Source: Sulfolobus sp. UBA167 (lineage in GTDB: Archaea; Thermoproteota; Thermoprotei_A; Sulfolobales; Sulfolobaceae). Taken from it: 22,763 nt of DNA. The notes beneath the pieces were generated by a model. It did not search any database, was not told the DNA's origin, and saw only the letters and a list, made by a program, of their open reading frames with translations. Where the stretch lies: NCBI GenBank assembly GCA_002495845.1, contig DAHF01000062.1, positions 31,768 to 54,530 on the forward strand, read 5' to 3'. This document shows, in pieces, positions 8,576-15,324 of this stretch; within the stretch, counting starts at the first letter, position 1; each line of letters starts with the position of its first letter. Made by a program: the position numbers and the translations under genes.

Positions 8576-8577
8576 CG
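8564..8577 (+). promoter_or_regulatory. TATA box for the PHP-nreA pair
   Basis: GGATATATATAACG overlaps the end of asd. Its centre is 24 nt before the ATG at 8594, the spacing expected for a leaderless mRNA, so the PHP-nreA pair can be transcribed independently of the thrC operon. Confidence 0.55.
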
Positions 8578-8593
8578 CTGAGAATTAAACCTC

Positions 8594-9223
8594 ATGGTCC
8601 TTTTCGTAGATTTTCATGTACATACCTTCTTCAGCGACGGGAAAGCCTCTCCTAAGGAGATGTTCGAAACTGCCAAGAAGAAAGGGATTTTCATATCCAT
8701 CACAGACCACGATACGTCCAAGGGGATAAAGGAAGTTAATGAACTACCCGTTTTACCAGGGCAGGAGGTCACAACTGAGTTTGGACATGTTGTGATCCTA
8801 TGTAACTTCCCTCCGTCTCCGCCTCGAGGCGTAAAGGAACTCGTGGACTATGCTAAAGAGAACAGCTGTATAGTTTTCCCCTCACACCCCTTTGACATAT
8901 TCAGGGCTGGGATAGGAGACCATCTGTTTGATTATAAGTTTGACGCAATAGAAACCTTCAATTCAAAGGCAAACAGAATAGCAAACGAAAAAGCTAAGGA
9001 GGCCGCTTCGAAGCTTGGTCTTCCTGGCTTAGCAAACAGTGACTCTCACGTTCCTTCTGCAATTGGCTCGGCGTATAACGCATTAGAGCTGAGCGAGTTC
9101 AACGTTGATGATATCCTTGACTGCATAAGGAAGAAGAAGGCGAAACCAGTTGAGTTAGGTCTGTCTGGAAAGGCTAAATTGGACATTGTAGTATGGCATA
9201 TACAGAGGAAGCTGAAGAAATGA
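8594..9223 (+). CDS. PHP-domain metal-dependent phosphoesterase
   Basis: A 209-residue single-domain PHP protein. The metal-binding motifs are in order: DFHVHTFFSDG (6-16), SITDHDTSKG (35-44), GQEVTTEFGHVV (56-67), FPSHPFD (95-101), ETFNSKAN (about 119-126) and ANSDSHVPSA (147-156). PHP proteins hydrolyse phosphoester bonds with two or three metals; known members act on nucleic acids, nucleotides or histidinol phosphate. There is no polymerase or other fused domain. The frame ends inside an ATGA overlap with nreA, so the two are very probably co-translated. That hints at a DNA-repair or nucleotide-processing role, but this is inference from neighbourhood. The substrate is unknown; the family call is firm. 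Confidence 0.9.
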   Translation: MVLFVDFHVHTFFSDGKASPKEMFETAKKKGIFISITDHDTSKGIKEVNELPVLPGQEVTTEFGHVVILCNFPPSPPRGVKELVDYAKENSCIVFPSHPFDIFRAGIGDHLFDYKFDAIETFNSKANRIANEKAKEAASKLGLPGLANSDSHVPSAIGSAYNALELSEFNVDDILDCIRKKKAKPVELGLSGKAKLDIVVWHIQRKLKK

Positions 9224-10449
9224 GAAAGATACCGGCTGAGCTATGCGTCAAATGTAAAGGCTCCAAGTACCTATGCGGGCTATCGTATTGCCCGATCATT
9301 GAGAGGTTTAGGTCTTTCATAAACGTGCTTCAAGGAATTAACGTAAACGATAGGAGCGTTAACGGGTCTTCTCCTCCCAGCGTAATAGTAGGGGAGAGGG
9401 GATATCCTAAGGTCAAAGTCATGTACAACGTACCCCCTAACGTGTACGGAGACGAGGCAAGGAAGTACGAGGATCCACGAGGATGGTGGAACAGAGCTAC
9501 ATTGTCCGACATAATAGGATACAGATCAGGATTGCTCTCAGCCGTGAAGGACCAGCGAATAGATGACCCATGGGGCTTATACGAGAAGGAGATTTCAATT
9601 TCCAGCGTTTCCCAGAGACCCGTCAGATACGACGTTCTGCTCTCTTCAACTCCAGATGCAAGGCTTAAATTTGACGGAGTTATAATGCCTAGAGGTCCAT
9701 CGGCACCATTGCAGAACCTCAAGGTTAACGATAACGCAATGTTGAGCAGGACCTTAGAAAAGCTCATTTTCGACGACATGAAGGCATCTGAAGCCGTGGT
9801 TCAGGCTTACTTCCAGGGAGAGGACATCTACAAGCTGATCTCTGCCATGTCCATGGGCCTACTGGGGCTCAAGAAGAACAGGAAGTTGGTTCCTACTAGG
9901 TGGGCTATAACATCAATTGACAGCATAATTGGGACGTCTCTTCTAGAGAAGGTGAAGGAGAGGAGCAGGACTATTGATTCAGTCTCAGTGTATCACTCCT
10001 CTTACTTGGGGAACTATTTTCATGTGATCCTATACCCAGGAAATTATCGCTCCTCATGGATAGAAATATGGTATCCGCTAAGCTTGTGGTCAAGCGAGAC
10101 TACAGTGGTAGAGCTGAGTGAGGACTTTTGGGGGAAATACGAATACATGGACGGAGGATACATGGCGGCTAGGTTGGCTGTAATGGAGAAACTATATAGA
10201 GAAGGCATACAAGCTGGTATCATAATAATCAGGGAAATAACGAAGGAGTATTACGCCCCTGTAGGAAACTGGCACATAAGGGAGACCGTGAGGAATGCCA
10301 TGGAGAACAAGATTTCAACATTCGACAGCTTAAATGAGGCGGTCTCTTTCGTTCAAAGTAGGCTAAAGGACAAGAAAGTAGACTTGTTCTCTACAAGATC
10401 AGTCTCAAGTCTAATTAAACAAACTAAGATAGAAGATTTCTTCAAGTGA
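9220..10449 (+). CDS. nreA: NreA-family DNA repair protein with PCNA-binding tail
   Basis: A member of the archaeal Nre family, associated with DNA-damage tolerance and PCNA binding. From the ATG at 9220 the protein has 409 residues. The N-terminus is the family zinc finger ELCVKCKGSKYLCGLSYCP (Cys9, Cys12, Cys19, Cys24). The middle holds the Nre core (RGWWNRATLSDIIGYRSG, and PTRWAITSIDS in the second half). The last nine residues, QTKIEDFFK, match the PCNA-interacting-peptide pattern Q-x-x-hydrophobic-x-x-F-F. The ATG at 9220 overlaps the PHP stop as ATGA. An alternative ATG at 9193 would add nine residues and has no visible SD, whereas GAGG lies at 9205-9208. T-rich terminator sequence follows at once. 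The family is secure; the biochemical activity of Nre proteins is still poorly defined. Confidence 0.9.
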   Translation: MRKIPAELCVKCKGSKYLCGLSYCPIIERFRSFINVLQGINVNDRSVNGSSPPSVIVGERGYPKVKVMYNVPPNVYGDEARKYEDPRGWWNRATLSDIIGYRSGLLSAVKDQRIDDPWGLYEKEISISSVSQRPVRYDVLLSSTPDARLKFDGVIMPRGPSAPLQNLKVNDNAMLSRTLEKLIFDDMKASEAVVQAYFQGEDIYKLISAMSMGLLGLKKNRKLVPTRWAITSIDSIIGTSLLEKVKERSRTIDSVSVYHSSYLGNYFHVILYPGNYRSSWIEIWYPLSLWSSETTVVELSEDFWGKYEYMDGGYMAARLAVMEKLYREGIQAGIIIIREITKEYYAPVGNWHIRETVRNAMENKISTFDSLNEAVSFVQSRLKDKKVDLFSTRSVSSLIKQTKIEDFFK

Positions 10450-10477
10450 GTGGTTAACTTAATCACAAAAAACTCCC

Positions 10478-10505
10478 TTTTTCCGTCCTTTTTATCCTTT
10501 TTTTC
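10478..10505 (+). terminator. T-rich terminator after nreA
   Basis: Three T runs separated by C-rich steps (CCCTTTTTCC, CCTTTTTATCC, CTTTTTTTCTC) lie between the convergent nreA and argF genes. Archaeal RNA polymerase commonly terminates at such non-template T tracts. There is no GC hairpin. Confidence 0.65.
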
Positions 10506-11432
10506 TCAACTTATAAATAGAGTGAAGACTGCCATGGCTGTATACAGCCTGTTCTCTGCTTGGTCCCACACCGCACTCTTCTTACCATCTATCACATCAT
10601 GGTCTACCTCTTCACCCCTCACTGCAGGGAGACAATGCATGAAAATTGAGTCCTCTGTAGTGTACTTCATCAAGTCAGATGTGACCCTATATTTGCTCAG
10701 CTGTTTCTTTTTGCTCTCGGCAATGTTCTCCTCACCCATGCTTATCCACACATCGGTGTAGACCACGGAAGTCCCTCTCACAGCCTCATAAGGGTCTTCC
10801 ATAAACTCCAGAGATGCACCGAACTCATCACAGCGTTCTTCTAATCTCCTAACCATGGACTGATCAGGCTTCATAGACGATGGAGAGGCTACGTTCAAAT
10901 CGTAACCTAAAGAACAGGAGATCGAAGCTAAGCTCATCAAAACGTTGTCCCTCCCATCGCCTACGAAGGATATCTTTACCTTCCTTTCTCCGAACTTTTC
11001 CTTAATAGTCATCATGTCGGTCAGACCTTGAAGCGGGTGAGAGAAGTTGCTTAGCAAGTTTATGATGGGTAAATTAGAGCTCGATGCAAGCCTCTCTAAG
11101 GTCTCATGCCTAAGCACCCTAGCACCTATTCCGTTCACCATCCTTCCCATCACTGCTCCAGTGTCTTCTACAGTTTCTCCTCTGGAGATTTGTAAGGCGT
11201 TCTTGTCAAGAACTATTGGGAAACCGCCAAGCTTGTGCACAGCTACCTCAGAGCTTATCCTCGTCCTAGTGCTGGGTTTCTCAAAGATCAACGCTATTGT
11301 CTTTCCTTCTAAGGTCTTCTGTATAGAGTTGGAGTAAACCCATCTCTTCATCATGAACGAAGTGTCCAACATCAGATCTATGTCCTTCCTCTCGAAGTCC
11401 AGCAGGCAGAGGAAGTTCTTACCCTTTAGCAT
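10506..11432 (-). CDS. argF: Ornithine carbamoyltransferase
   Basis: Transfers the carbamoyl group of carbamoyl phosphate to ornithine to make citrulline in arginine biosynthesis. The 308 residues are family length. The carbamoyl-phosphate site is KPSTRTR (Ser54-Arg58) and HPLQ (132-135). The ornithine-specific features DGRDNV (Asn163), the SMG loop (231-233) and HCLPA (266-270) separate it from aspartate carbamoyltransferase. The ATG at 11432 is 26.5 nt from the minus-strand TATA box TTTAAAAA at 11455-11462, implying a leaderless mRNA. It is divergent from a winged-helix regulator, only 31 bases apart, so mutual promoter interference or regulation is possible. Identity is secure. Confidence 0.95.
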   Translation of the reverse strand: MLKGKNFLCLLDFERKDIDLMLDTSFMMKRWVYSNSIQKTLEGKTIALIFEKPSTRTRISSEVAVHKLGGFPIVLDKNALQISRGETVEDTGAVMGRMVNGIGARVLRHETLERLASSSNLPIINLLSNFSHPLQGLTDMMTIKEKFGERKVKISFVGDGRDNVLMSLASISCSLGYDLNVASPSSMKPDQSMVRRLEERCDEFGASLEFMEDPYEAVRGTSVVYTDVWISMGEENIAESKKKQLSKYRVTSDLMKYTTEDSIFMHCLPAVRGEEVDHDVIDGKKSAVWDQAENRLYTAMAVFTLFIS

Positions 11433-11434
11433 GT

Positions 11435-11462
11435 CTTATAAGCTATATTTGATCTTTTTAAA
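11435..11462. promoter_or_regulatory. Interleaved divergent promoters of argF and the winged-helix regulator
   Basis: Two TATA boxes are arranged tail to tail in the 31 bases between start codons. CTTATAAGC (11435-11443) is centred 25.5 nt before the plus-strand ATG at 11464. TTTTTAAA (11455-11462; TTTAAAAA on minus) is centred 26.5 nt before the argF ATG at 11432. Each TATA box lies next to the other gene's start, so both polymerases cannot assemble there at once. Confidence 0.6.
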
Positions 11463-11463
11463 T

Positions 11464-12081
11464 ATGGACGTCCCATCAGTGATCGCTGAGATTACTTCGA
11501 CGAAGCAAGGGAATTCCCCGAAATACGATGAAGGGCATGTGGCTTTAACCCTCATCACCATAAAGGAGAACCAGCCGATAGGGAGGATTTCCCTCATGAA
11601 GAAGGTTGGTCTCAAGGAAGCTAGCATGAAGACGTTAATAAGGAGAATGAAGGAACTTGGCCTAGTTGAGACAGACAAGGTAGGAGGGACAGTTCTCACG
11701 GAGAAAGGAGAGTCAGTCCTAAATGAAATATTGAAGAGGGTTATCGTTAAGCAAGCCACCCTCAAGAGCATAGGTTGGGAGTCATATGGCATCCTTTTAA
11801 GGGGAGGTGGAACTCTTTTACGTCAACGTGGAGTCCTCGAATTAAGAGATGAGGTCATAAAGCAGGGAGCTGAAAGGGTTTTAATAGCTGTATTCGAAAA
11901 CGGAAAAATAGAGCTCCCCCCTAAAACCGACGACATGGCAATGGGAAATTTGTTGCAGGAAATATCCGAGGCCTTCAGAGAAGCCAAAGAGGGAGATGTG
12001 AGCTTCTTTATAACTCCTCAAGACTTGAGGCTAGCGTTAAAAATATCGGTCAAAATACTGGAGAACGTAAATGTCGCTTAA
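11464..12081 (+). CDS. Winged-helix transcriptional regulator (DUF4443-like)
   Basis: A 205-residue protein. The N-terminal winged helix (about 25-90) contains IGRISLMKKVGLKEASMKTLIRRMKELGLVETD and ends in the wing GGTVLTEKGESVLNE. The C-terminal half (IGWESYGILLRGGGTLLRQRGVLELRDEVIKQGAERVLIAVF in part) looks like an alpha/beta ligand or dimerisation domain, resembling what I recall as DUF4443; that name is tentative. The ATG at 11464 is chosen over an upstream in-frame ATG at 11353, because that extension lies inside argF on the other strand and the TATA box 25.5 nt before 11464 fits a leaderless mRNA. The frame overlaps the NAD kinase gene by 11 bases. Its divergent position suggests argF or the kinase as targets, which is unproven. 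Confidence 0.8.
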   Translation: MDVPSVIAEITSTKQGNSPKYDEGHVALTLITIKENQPIGRISLMKKVGLKEASMKTLIRRMKELGLVETDKVGGTVLTEKGESVLNEILKRVIVKQATLKSIGWESYGILLRGGGTLLRQRGVLELRDEVIKQGAERVLIAVFENGKIELPPKTDDMAMGNLLQEISEAFREAKEGDVSFFITPQDLRLALKISVKILENVNVA

Positions 12082-13162
12082 GATAGGGTTCCTTGTCAAC
12101 CCTTATGCGGGATCTGGAGGTAGGACAGGAGAGAAGGGAAGCGACTCAAAGCGGACGATGAATCCCGAAACGCCAGATAGGGTTTCTAGGTTTCTAAGAT
12201 ATGCTCCAACTTCACCTCTATATTTTACTCCCCGGTTAAACATGGGAGAAAACTACGTCAAGGGAACGAACTTCAACTTCAAGGTACTTGACGTAGGACG
12301 TGAAGATAGCTCTGCCGAAGATACAAAGAAAGCTGTGGCCTTGATGGTAGAGCAAGGAGTATCTATCATAGTATTCGCCGGAGGCGATGGAACTGCAAGG
12401 GATATATGCTCCAAGTTAGCTGAAATCGGAATTGACCTACCTATTTTAGGAATTCCAACAGGCGTAAAGATGCACAGCGGAGTCTTCGCTCAGACCCCTG
12501 AGGCTTCTGGAAGGTTACTATCCATCTTCTTCAAAGGAAATGCTAGGGAAGAAGTCACTGACATAGTGGATGTGGATGAATACGAATATAGAAAAGGCAT
12601 ATATAAGGTTAGGTCGTACTTCAAGGCTTTAACTATCAGGGCAGACACGCTTTCAGTTCCTCCGAAAAGCGAAATTCCAACTGATGATACAGAAGGTATA
12701 GCTGATTTTGTAATAGAGAATATGAGGGAAGATGCTTACTACGTATTCGGAACTGGACTAACAGTGAAGAAAATAGAAAAGAGATTAGGCTTTAATGATG
12801 TAAATTATCTCGGAGTGGATCTATTCTTAGGTAAAAAACTCCTAAAGAAGAACGTATCTTATCTTGATCTTTTAAACATGGCAATTAATCGAAAGGTTTT
12901 CATAGTAGTCACACCGATAGGGGGACAAGGCTTCATTTTCGGTAGAGGAAACCAAGAAATAGGACCTGAGATCATCAGGAGGAGCGGAAAGGAAGGCATA
13001 ATTGTAGTGTCGTCTCTTGCAAAACTTTACACTATCCCTTGTCTGAGGATTGACTCTGGAGACCCTCAATTAGACGGGGCCTTCAATTCACTAAAGGTAA
13101 TAGTAGGTTACAACGAGTTCTTCAGCATGAATATATGTAAAAGTATAACCCGCCTTGAATAG
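12071..13162 (+). CDS. ATP-NAD kinase family protein (COG3199/AcoX-like)
   Basis: A predicted kinase of the NAD kinase superfamily, which would phosphorylate NAD to NADP using ATP or polyphosphate. The 363 residues begin IGFLVNPYAGSGG (5-17), the first strand and glycine loop. The hallmark FAGGDGTARDI is at 102-112, and GIPTGVKMHSGVFA (127-140) corresponds to the NTP/acceptor loop. The C-terminal half has TPIGGQGFIFGRGNQEIGP, typical of this COG3199 branch and not of classical NAD kinase. Other branch members act in acetoin metabolism or have unknown substrates, so NAD is likely but not certain. The ATG overlaps the regulator by 11 bases, making a two-gene operon. About 60 bases downstream lies whiP with its own TATA box. 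Confidence 0.85.
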   Translation: MSLKIGFLVNPYAGSGGRTGEKGSDSKRTMNPETPDRVSRFLRYAPTSPLYFTPRLNMGENYVKGTNFNFKVLDVGREDSSAEDTKKAVALMVEQGVSIIVFAGGDGTARDICSKLAEIGIDLPILGIPTGVKMHSGVFAQTPEASGRLLSIFFKGNAREEVTDIVDVDEYEYRKGIYKVRSYFKALTIRADTLSVPPKSEIPTDDTEGIADFVIENMREDAYYVFGTGLTVKKIEKRLGFNDVNYLGVDLFLGKKLLKKNVSYLDLLNMAINRKVFIVVTPIGGQGFIFGRGNQEIGPEIIRRSGKEGIIVVSSLAKLYTIPCLRIDSGDPQLDGAFNSLKVIVGYNEFFSMNICKSITRLE

Positions 13163-13189
13163 CATGGAAATACTAAGCTTCTCAAATTG

Positions 13190-13204
13190 CTATATATTAT
13201 AAAG
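13190..13204 (+). promoter_or_regulatory. TATA box for whiP
   Basis: CTATATATTATAAAG, centred about 30 nt before the ATG at 13226. Transcription would start close to or at the start codon. Confidence 0.55.
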
Positions 13205-13225
13205 AACAAAGACGTATGAAAATGG

Positions 13226-13960
13226 ATGGTTGATAGTGATAATGATATTGCGGAGATAGCTAGCCAGATTCTAAACAACGAAAAAGAACTAAGGGGTTCC
13301 CCCAGGTCGAAGGTAGTGGAGGCTATCTCAGTCCTTCTCCTGGCAAGACCGTTGAGGGCCTCCGAGATAGCAGTTAATCTAGGTTTCGAAACTAAATATG
13401 TAAGTAGTTATCTAAGTTATTGGCGAAAAAAAGGTTTAGTATATCAAGAAGCAGGAAAATGGCATTTAACTACTTCTGGTGAGATGTTTGCAAAAGAGGT
13501 TATTACAAATTACAATAACTCTAGATTCAAGGAGATGGTGGTCGTCGCCAAACAGATACTCACTAACGAAGAGGTTAACTCTACAATGAACAACAAAAAT
13601 GTTCAAAAAACAGACAAAACAGAGAAGGAAGTTTTGTCGTTTATTGAAGACAAAACCAGTATGAAGGACAAGAAACAACAAAACAAGAATCTGATGGACT
13701 GCTTGAACGATTTGACGAGTAAACTCAATGAAGAGGAGAATGAATTAATTAAATTCCTACTAGGCAAATATAAACAATGGGGATCAACTTATCTGTATAT
13801 GGATCAGATACAAGAGGAACTTAAGGCTGACAGCGGGTGGTTATTTAGAGTCTTGAAGGGACTTCAGACTAAGAGGCTGATCTATTTATACCAAGATCCA
13901 AAGTTGGGCTTGAGGATAGGGTTCACTCAATCATTTAAGAAAAAGATAGAAGAATGTTAG
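13226..13960 (+). CDS. whiP: Double winged-helix protein, probable replication initiator WhiP
   Basis: A 244-residue protein with two winged-helix domains joined by an Asn/Lys/Glu-rich linker. The first, about 25-92, contains LRASEIAVNLGFETKYVSSY and KKGLVYQEAGKWHLT. The linker, about 112-155, is low-complexity (STMNNKNVQKTDKTEKE). The second, about 165-240, contains YLYMDQIQEELKADSGWLFR and the wing RLIYLYQDPKLGLRIGF. This architecture, and a position near the thermosome alpha gene, match what I recall of WhiP, the Cdt1-like initiator that defines oriC3 in Sulfolobus. The alternative is an uncharacterised transcription factor with two winged helices. It is followed by an AT-rich 213-base gap proposed here as the origin. 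The domain call is firm; the WhiP name rests on architecture and remembered synteny. Confidence 0.72.
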   Translation: MVDSDNDIAEIASQILNNEKELRGSPRSKVVEAISVLLLARPLRASEIAVNLGFETKYVSSYLSYWRKKGLVYQEAGKWHLTTSGEMFAKEVITNYNNSRFKEMVVVAKQILTNEEVNSTMNNKNVQKTDKTEKEVLSFIEDKTSMKDKKQQNKNLMDCLNDLTSKLNEEENELIKFLLGKYKQWGSTYLYMDQIQEELKADSGWLFRVLKGLQTKRLIYLYQDPKLGLRIGFTQSFKKKIEEC

Positions 13961-14173
13961 GAAAGGGGAAGCATCTCATTTTCTATCTTTTCCCCCCTTA
14001 ATCTTTACATTATAATCTACTACAACTTTATCTTGTTTTCTTGTCAATGCGCTTGAGGGTTCATTTAACTACGTTATCATTATACAAACTAATGTAATAA
14101 TAGATCAACAATAAAGGAAAGAGAGTAGTAGTAGTAATGTATATAATAGCTCCTTACTTACTATCAGTTAAAG
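13961..14173. other. Candidate replication origin oriC3 (AT-rich gap beside whiP)
   Basis: 213 bases at about 31% GC by hand count, against coding sequence in the forties. A G tract AAAGGGGAA (13962-13970) faces an inverted one, AAGGGGGGAAAA on the minus strand (plus-strand TTTTCCCCCCTT, 13988-13999). G tracts next to A are a feature of archaeal origin-recognition boxes, but no full ORB motif is visible. There are several ATTAT/ATAAT-rich words, an 8-nt palindrome ATTATAAT in 14001-14020, and a (GTA)4 run at 14125-14136. The left part also supplies T-rich terminator sequence for whiP, and the right end carries the next gene's TATA box. The origin assignment is inference from the adjacent whiP. 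Confidence 0.5.
14139..14148 (+). promoter_or_regulatory. TATA box for the small Cys-containing protein gene
   Basis: GTATATAATA, centred near 14144, predicts transcription near 14170, just before AGGTGG at 14172-14177, which could act as SD for TTG 14183. GTG 14174 would be nearly leaderless. It sits at the edge of the candidate origin. Confidence 0.45.
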
Positions 14174-14182
14174 GTGGATTGT

Positions 14183-14509
14183 TTGTCTTCTAATAAGCCA
14201 GTAAAAATGTCAGAAGAAGAAATAAACAATGCGTTAGCGAAAGCTGAGAAAGAGGCCGAGAAGAAGGACCATAAAAAACAGTGGGTAGAAAGGATGATAA
14301 AAAGCGCAAAGACTTACTATAAGCTTTGTCCATATTACGATAGAAAGACCTCTGAGTGCTTTATCAACCTAGGTACTAAATGTAACAGAGATGGAAGATA
14401 TGAAGTATGCCCAGTTTTCATGGGTTTCTTGGATACTAAATATCAAGAGATAACCTCTAAGAAGAGATTATTGCCCATGGACTTCCTAGACTTAGCACAG
14501 AACGTATAA
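14183..14509 (+). CDS. Small four-cysteine protein of unknown function
   Basis: Not recognised. From TTG 14183 it has 108 residues (111 from GTG 14174; an internal ATG at 14207 is a third option). The N-terminal third is a charged helix rich in Glu and Lys. The C-terminal half has the Cys module CPYYDRKTSECFIN followed by CNRDGRYEVCPVF, spaced C-x9-C-x7-C-x8-C. It could bind zinc or an Fe-S cluster. The TTG start is preferred because AGGTGG ends 5 nt before it. The gene is 14 bases upstream of the next one in the same direction and is probably co-transcribed. A related Cys pattern appears in the protein encoded at 18974-19345. It lies beside whiP and the candidate origin; whether it has a replication link is unknown. 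Confidence 0.75.
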   Translation: MSSNKPVKMSEEEINNALAKAEKEAEKKDHKKQWVERMIKSAKTYYKLCPYYDRKTSECFINLGTKCNRDGRYEVCPVFMGFLDTKYQEITSKKRLLPMDFLDLAQNV

Positions 14510-14523
14510 ACAAGGTTTAGGTT

Positions 14524-15324
14524 TTGCCTAGGCGAAAGAAGGAAAAAGCTGAAAAGGAAAAAACAGAAGAAACTGAGACGGAGGAAAAGAAAAAGAAGAA
14601 GAAACCTAAAAAGGAAGTTTATACAGATCCTTATCAGCTCCTTGACGAATATTTAGAAGAAGTAATAACTGCCATAGGAATATCTTATTTAGGATTTCAA
14701 AGGGATGAATTCAAAGAAATTATCAAAGATATCTTCGCCGGCGCTGTGGGACAAGTCAAGAGTAAGCCTAAGTCTAGGACTATTATAAACAGGCTTAACT
14801 CGACTAGGGATTCAGTGATGGAAGCGATAGCTTATAACATATTGAGGATAAAGGACTTGTCATCCCTTTCGGACGATCAGTTGGAGTTCGTAGTCTACAA
14901 TGTGAAAAGGGGAATAGCATCCCTAGGATCCCGTTTATATGAAGAGTCTAAGAGGAGAAACAGGAATGACCTTATAGATATCTTAAGGGCGAACTGGAAC
15001 ATGTACGGAGTTCTGTCTCCTTTCACGTGTCCCAAGTGCGGGTTTAATGCTGTCATGCCAGATTTTTCCTGCAAGATCTGTGGGGCCGATGTTCCGATGA
15101 AGGAAATAAAGAGACAGTTAGGAGTAGAAGAGCTACTTAAGGATTATGCCTCGATGGACGTGCAGGGCTTCAAGGAAATATTGAGCAATGGTTATTTTTA
15201 CTATAAAGATGGAATAGTGTATCCTCCTTCCTCTTCCTTACAAGGCATGTTCTTCGAGATAATCCTGACTAAGGACGAGAAGTCGTCGATAGCGAACATC
15301 TCTGACACAGCCCATCATGGGTGA
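14524..15324 (+). CDS. Protein of unknown function with charged N-terminus and zinc ribbon
   Basis: I cannot assign a family. The 266 residues start at TTG: a stop at 14518-14520 closes the frame upstream, and no ATG or GTG follows for many codons. Residues 1-32 are almost entirely Lys and Glu and are probably disordered. Residues 35-160 are helical (DPYQLLDEYLEEVITAIGIS, DQLEFVVYNVKRGIASLGSR). A zinc ribbon TCPKCGFN and CKICGADV (Cys169, Cys172, Cys183, Cys186) follows, then a C-terminal region to 266. The Lys-rich tail plus zinc ribbon suggests nucleic-acid or ribosome contact, but this is a guess. It is 14 bases after the four-Cys protein. Its last 56 bases overlap the convergent gene on the other strand. 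Confidence 0.78.
   Translation: MPRRKKEKAEKEKTEETETEEKKKKKKPKKEVYTDPYQLLDEYLEEVITAIGISYLGFQRDEFKEIIKDIFAGAVGQVKSKPKSRTIINRLNSTRDSVMEAIAYNILRIKDLSSLSDDQLEFVVYNVKRGIASLGSRLYEESKRRNRNDLIDILRANWNMYGVLSPFTCPKCGFNAVMPDFSCKICGADVPMKEIKRQLGVEELLKDYASMDVQGFKEILSNGYFYYKDGIVYPPSSSLQGMFFEIILTKDEKSSIANISDTAHHG

Noticed and set aside
13961..14000. Full-length origin recognition box (ORB) in the candidate origin
   Set aside because: Only G-tract fragments are present; the dyad portion expected of an ORB is not there, so no ORB was annotated.
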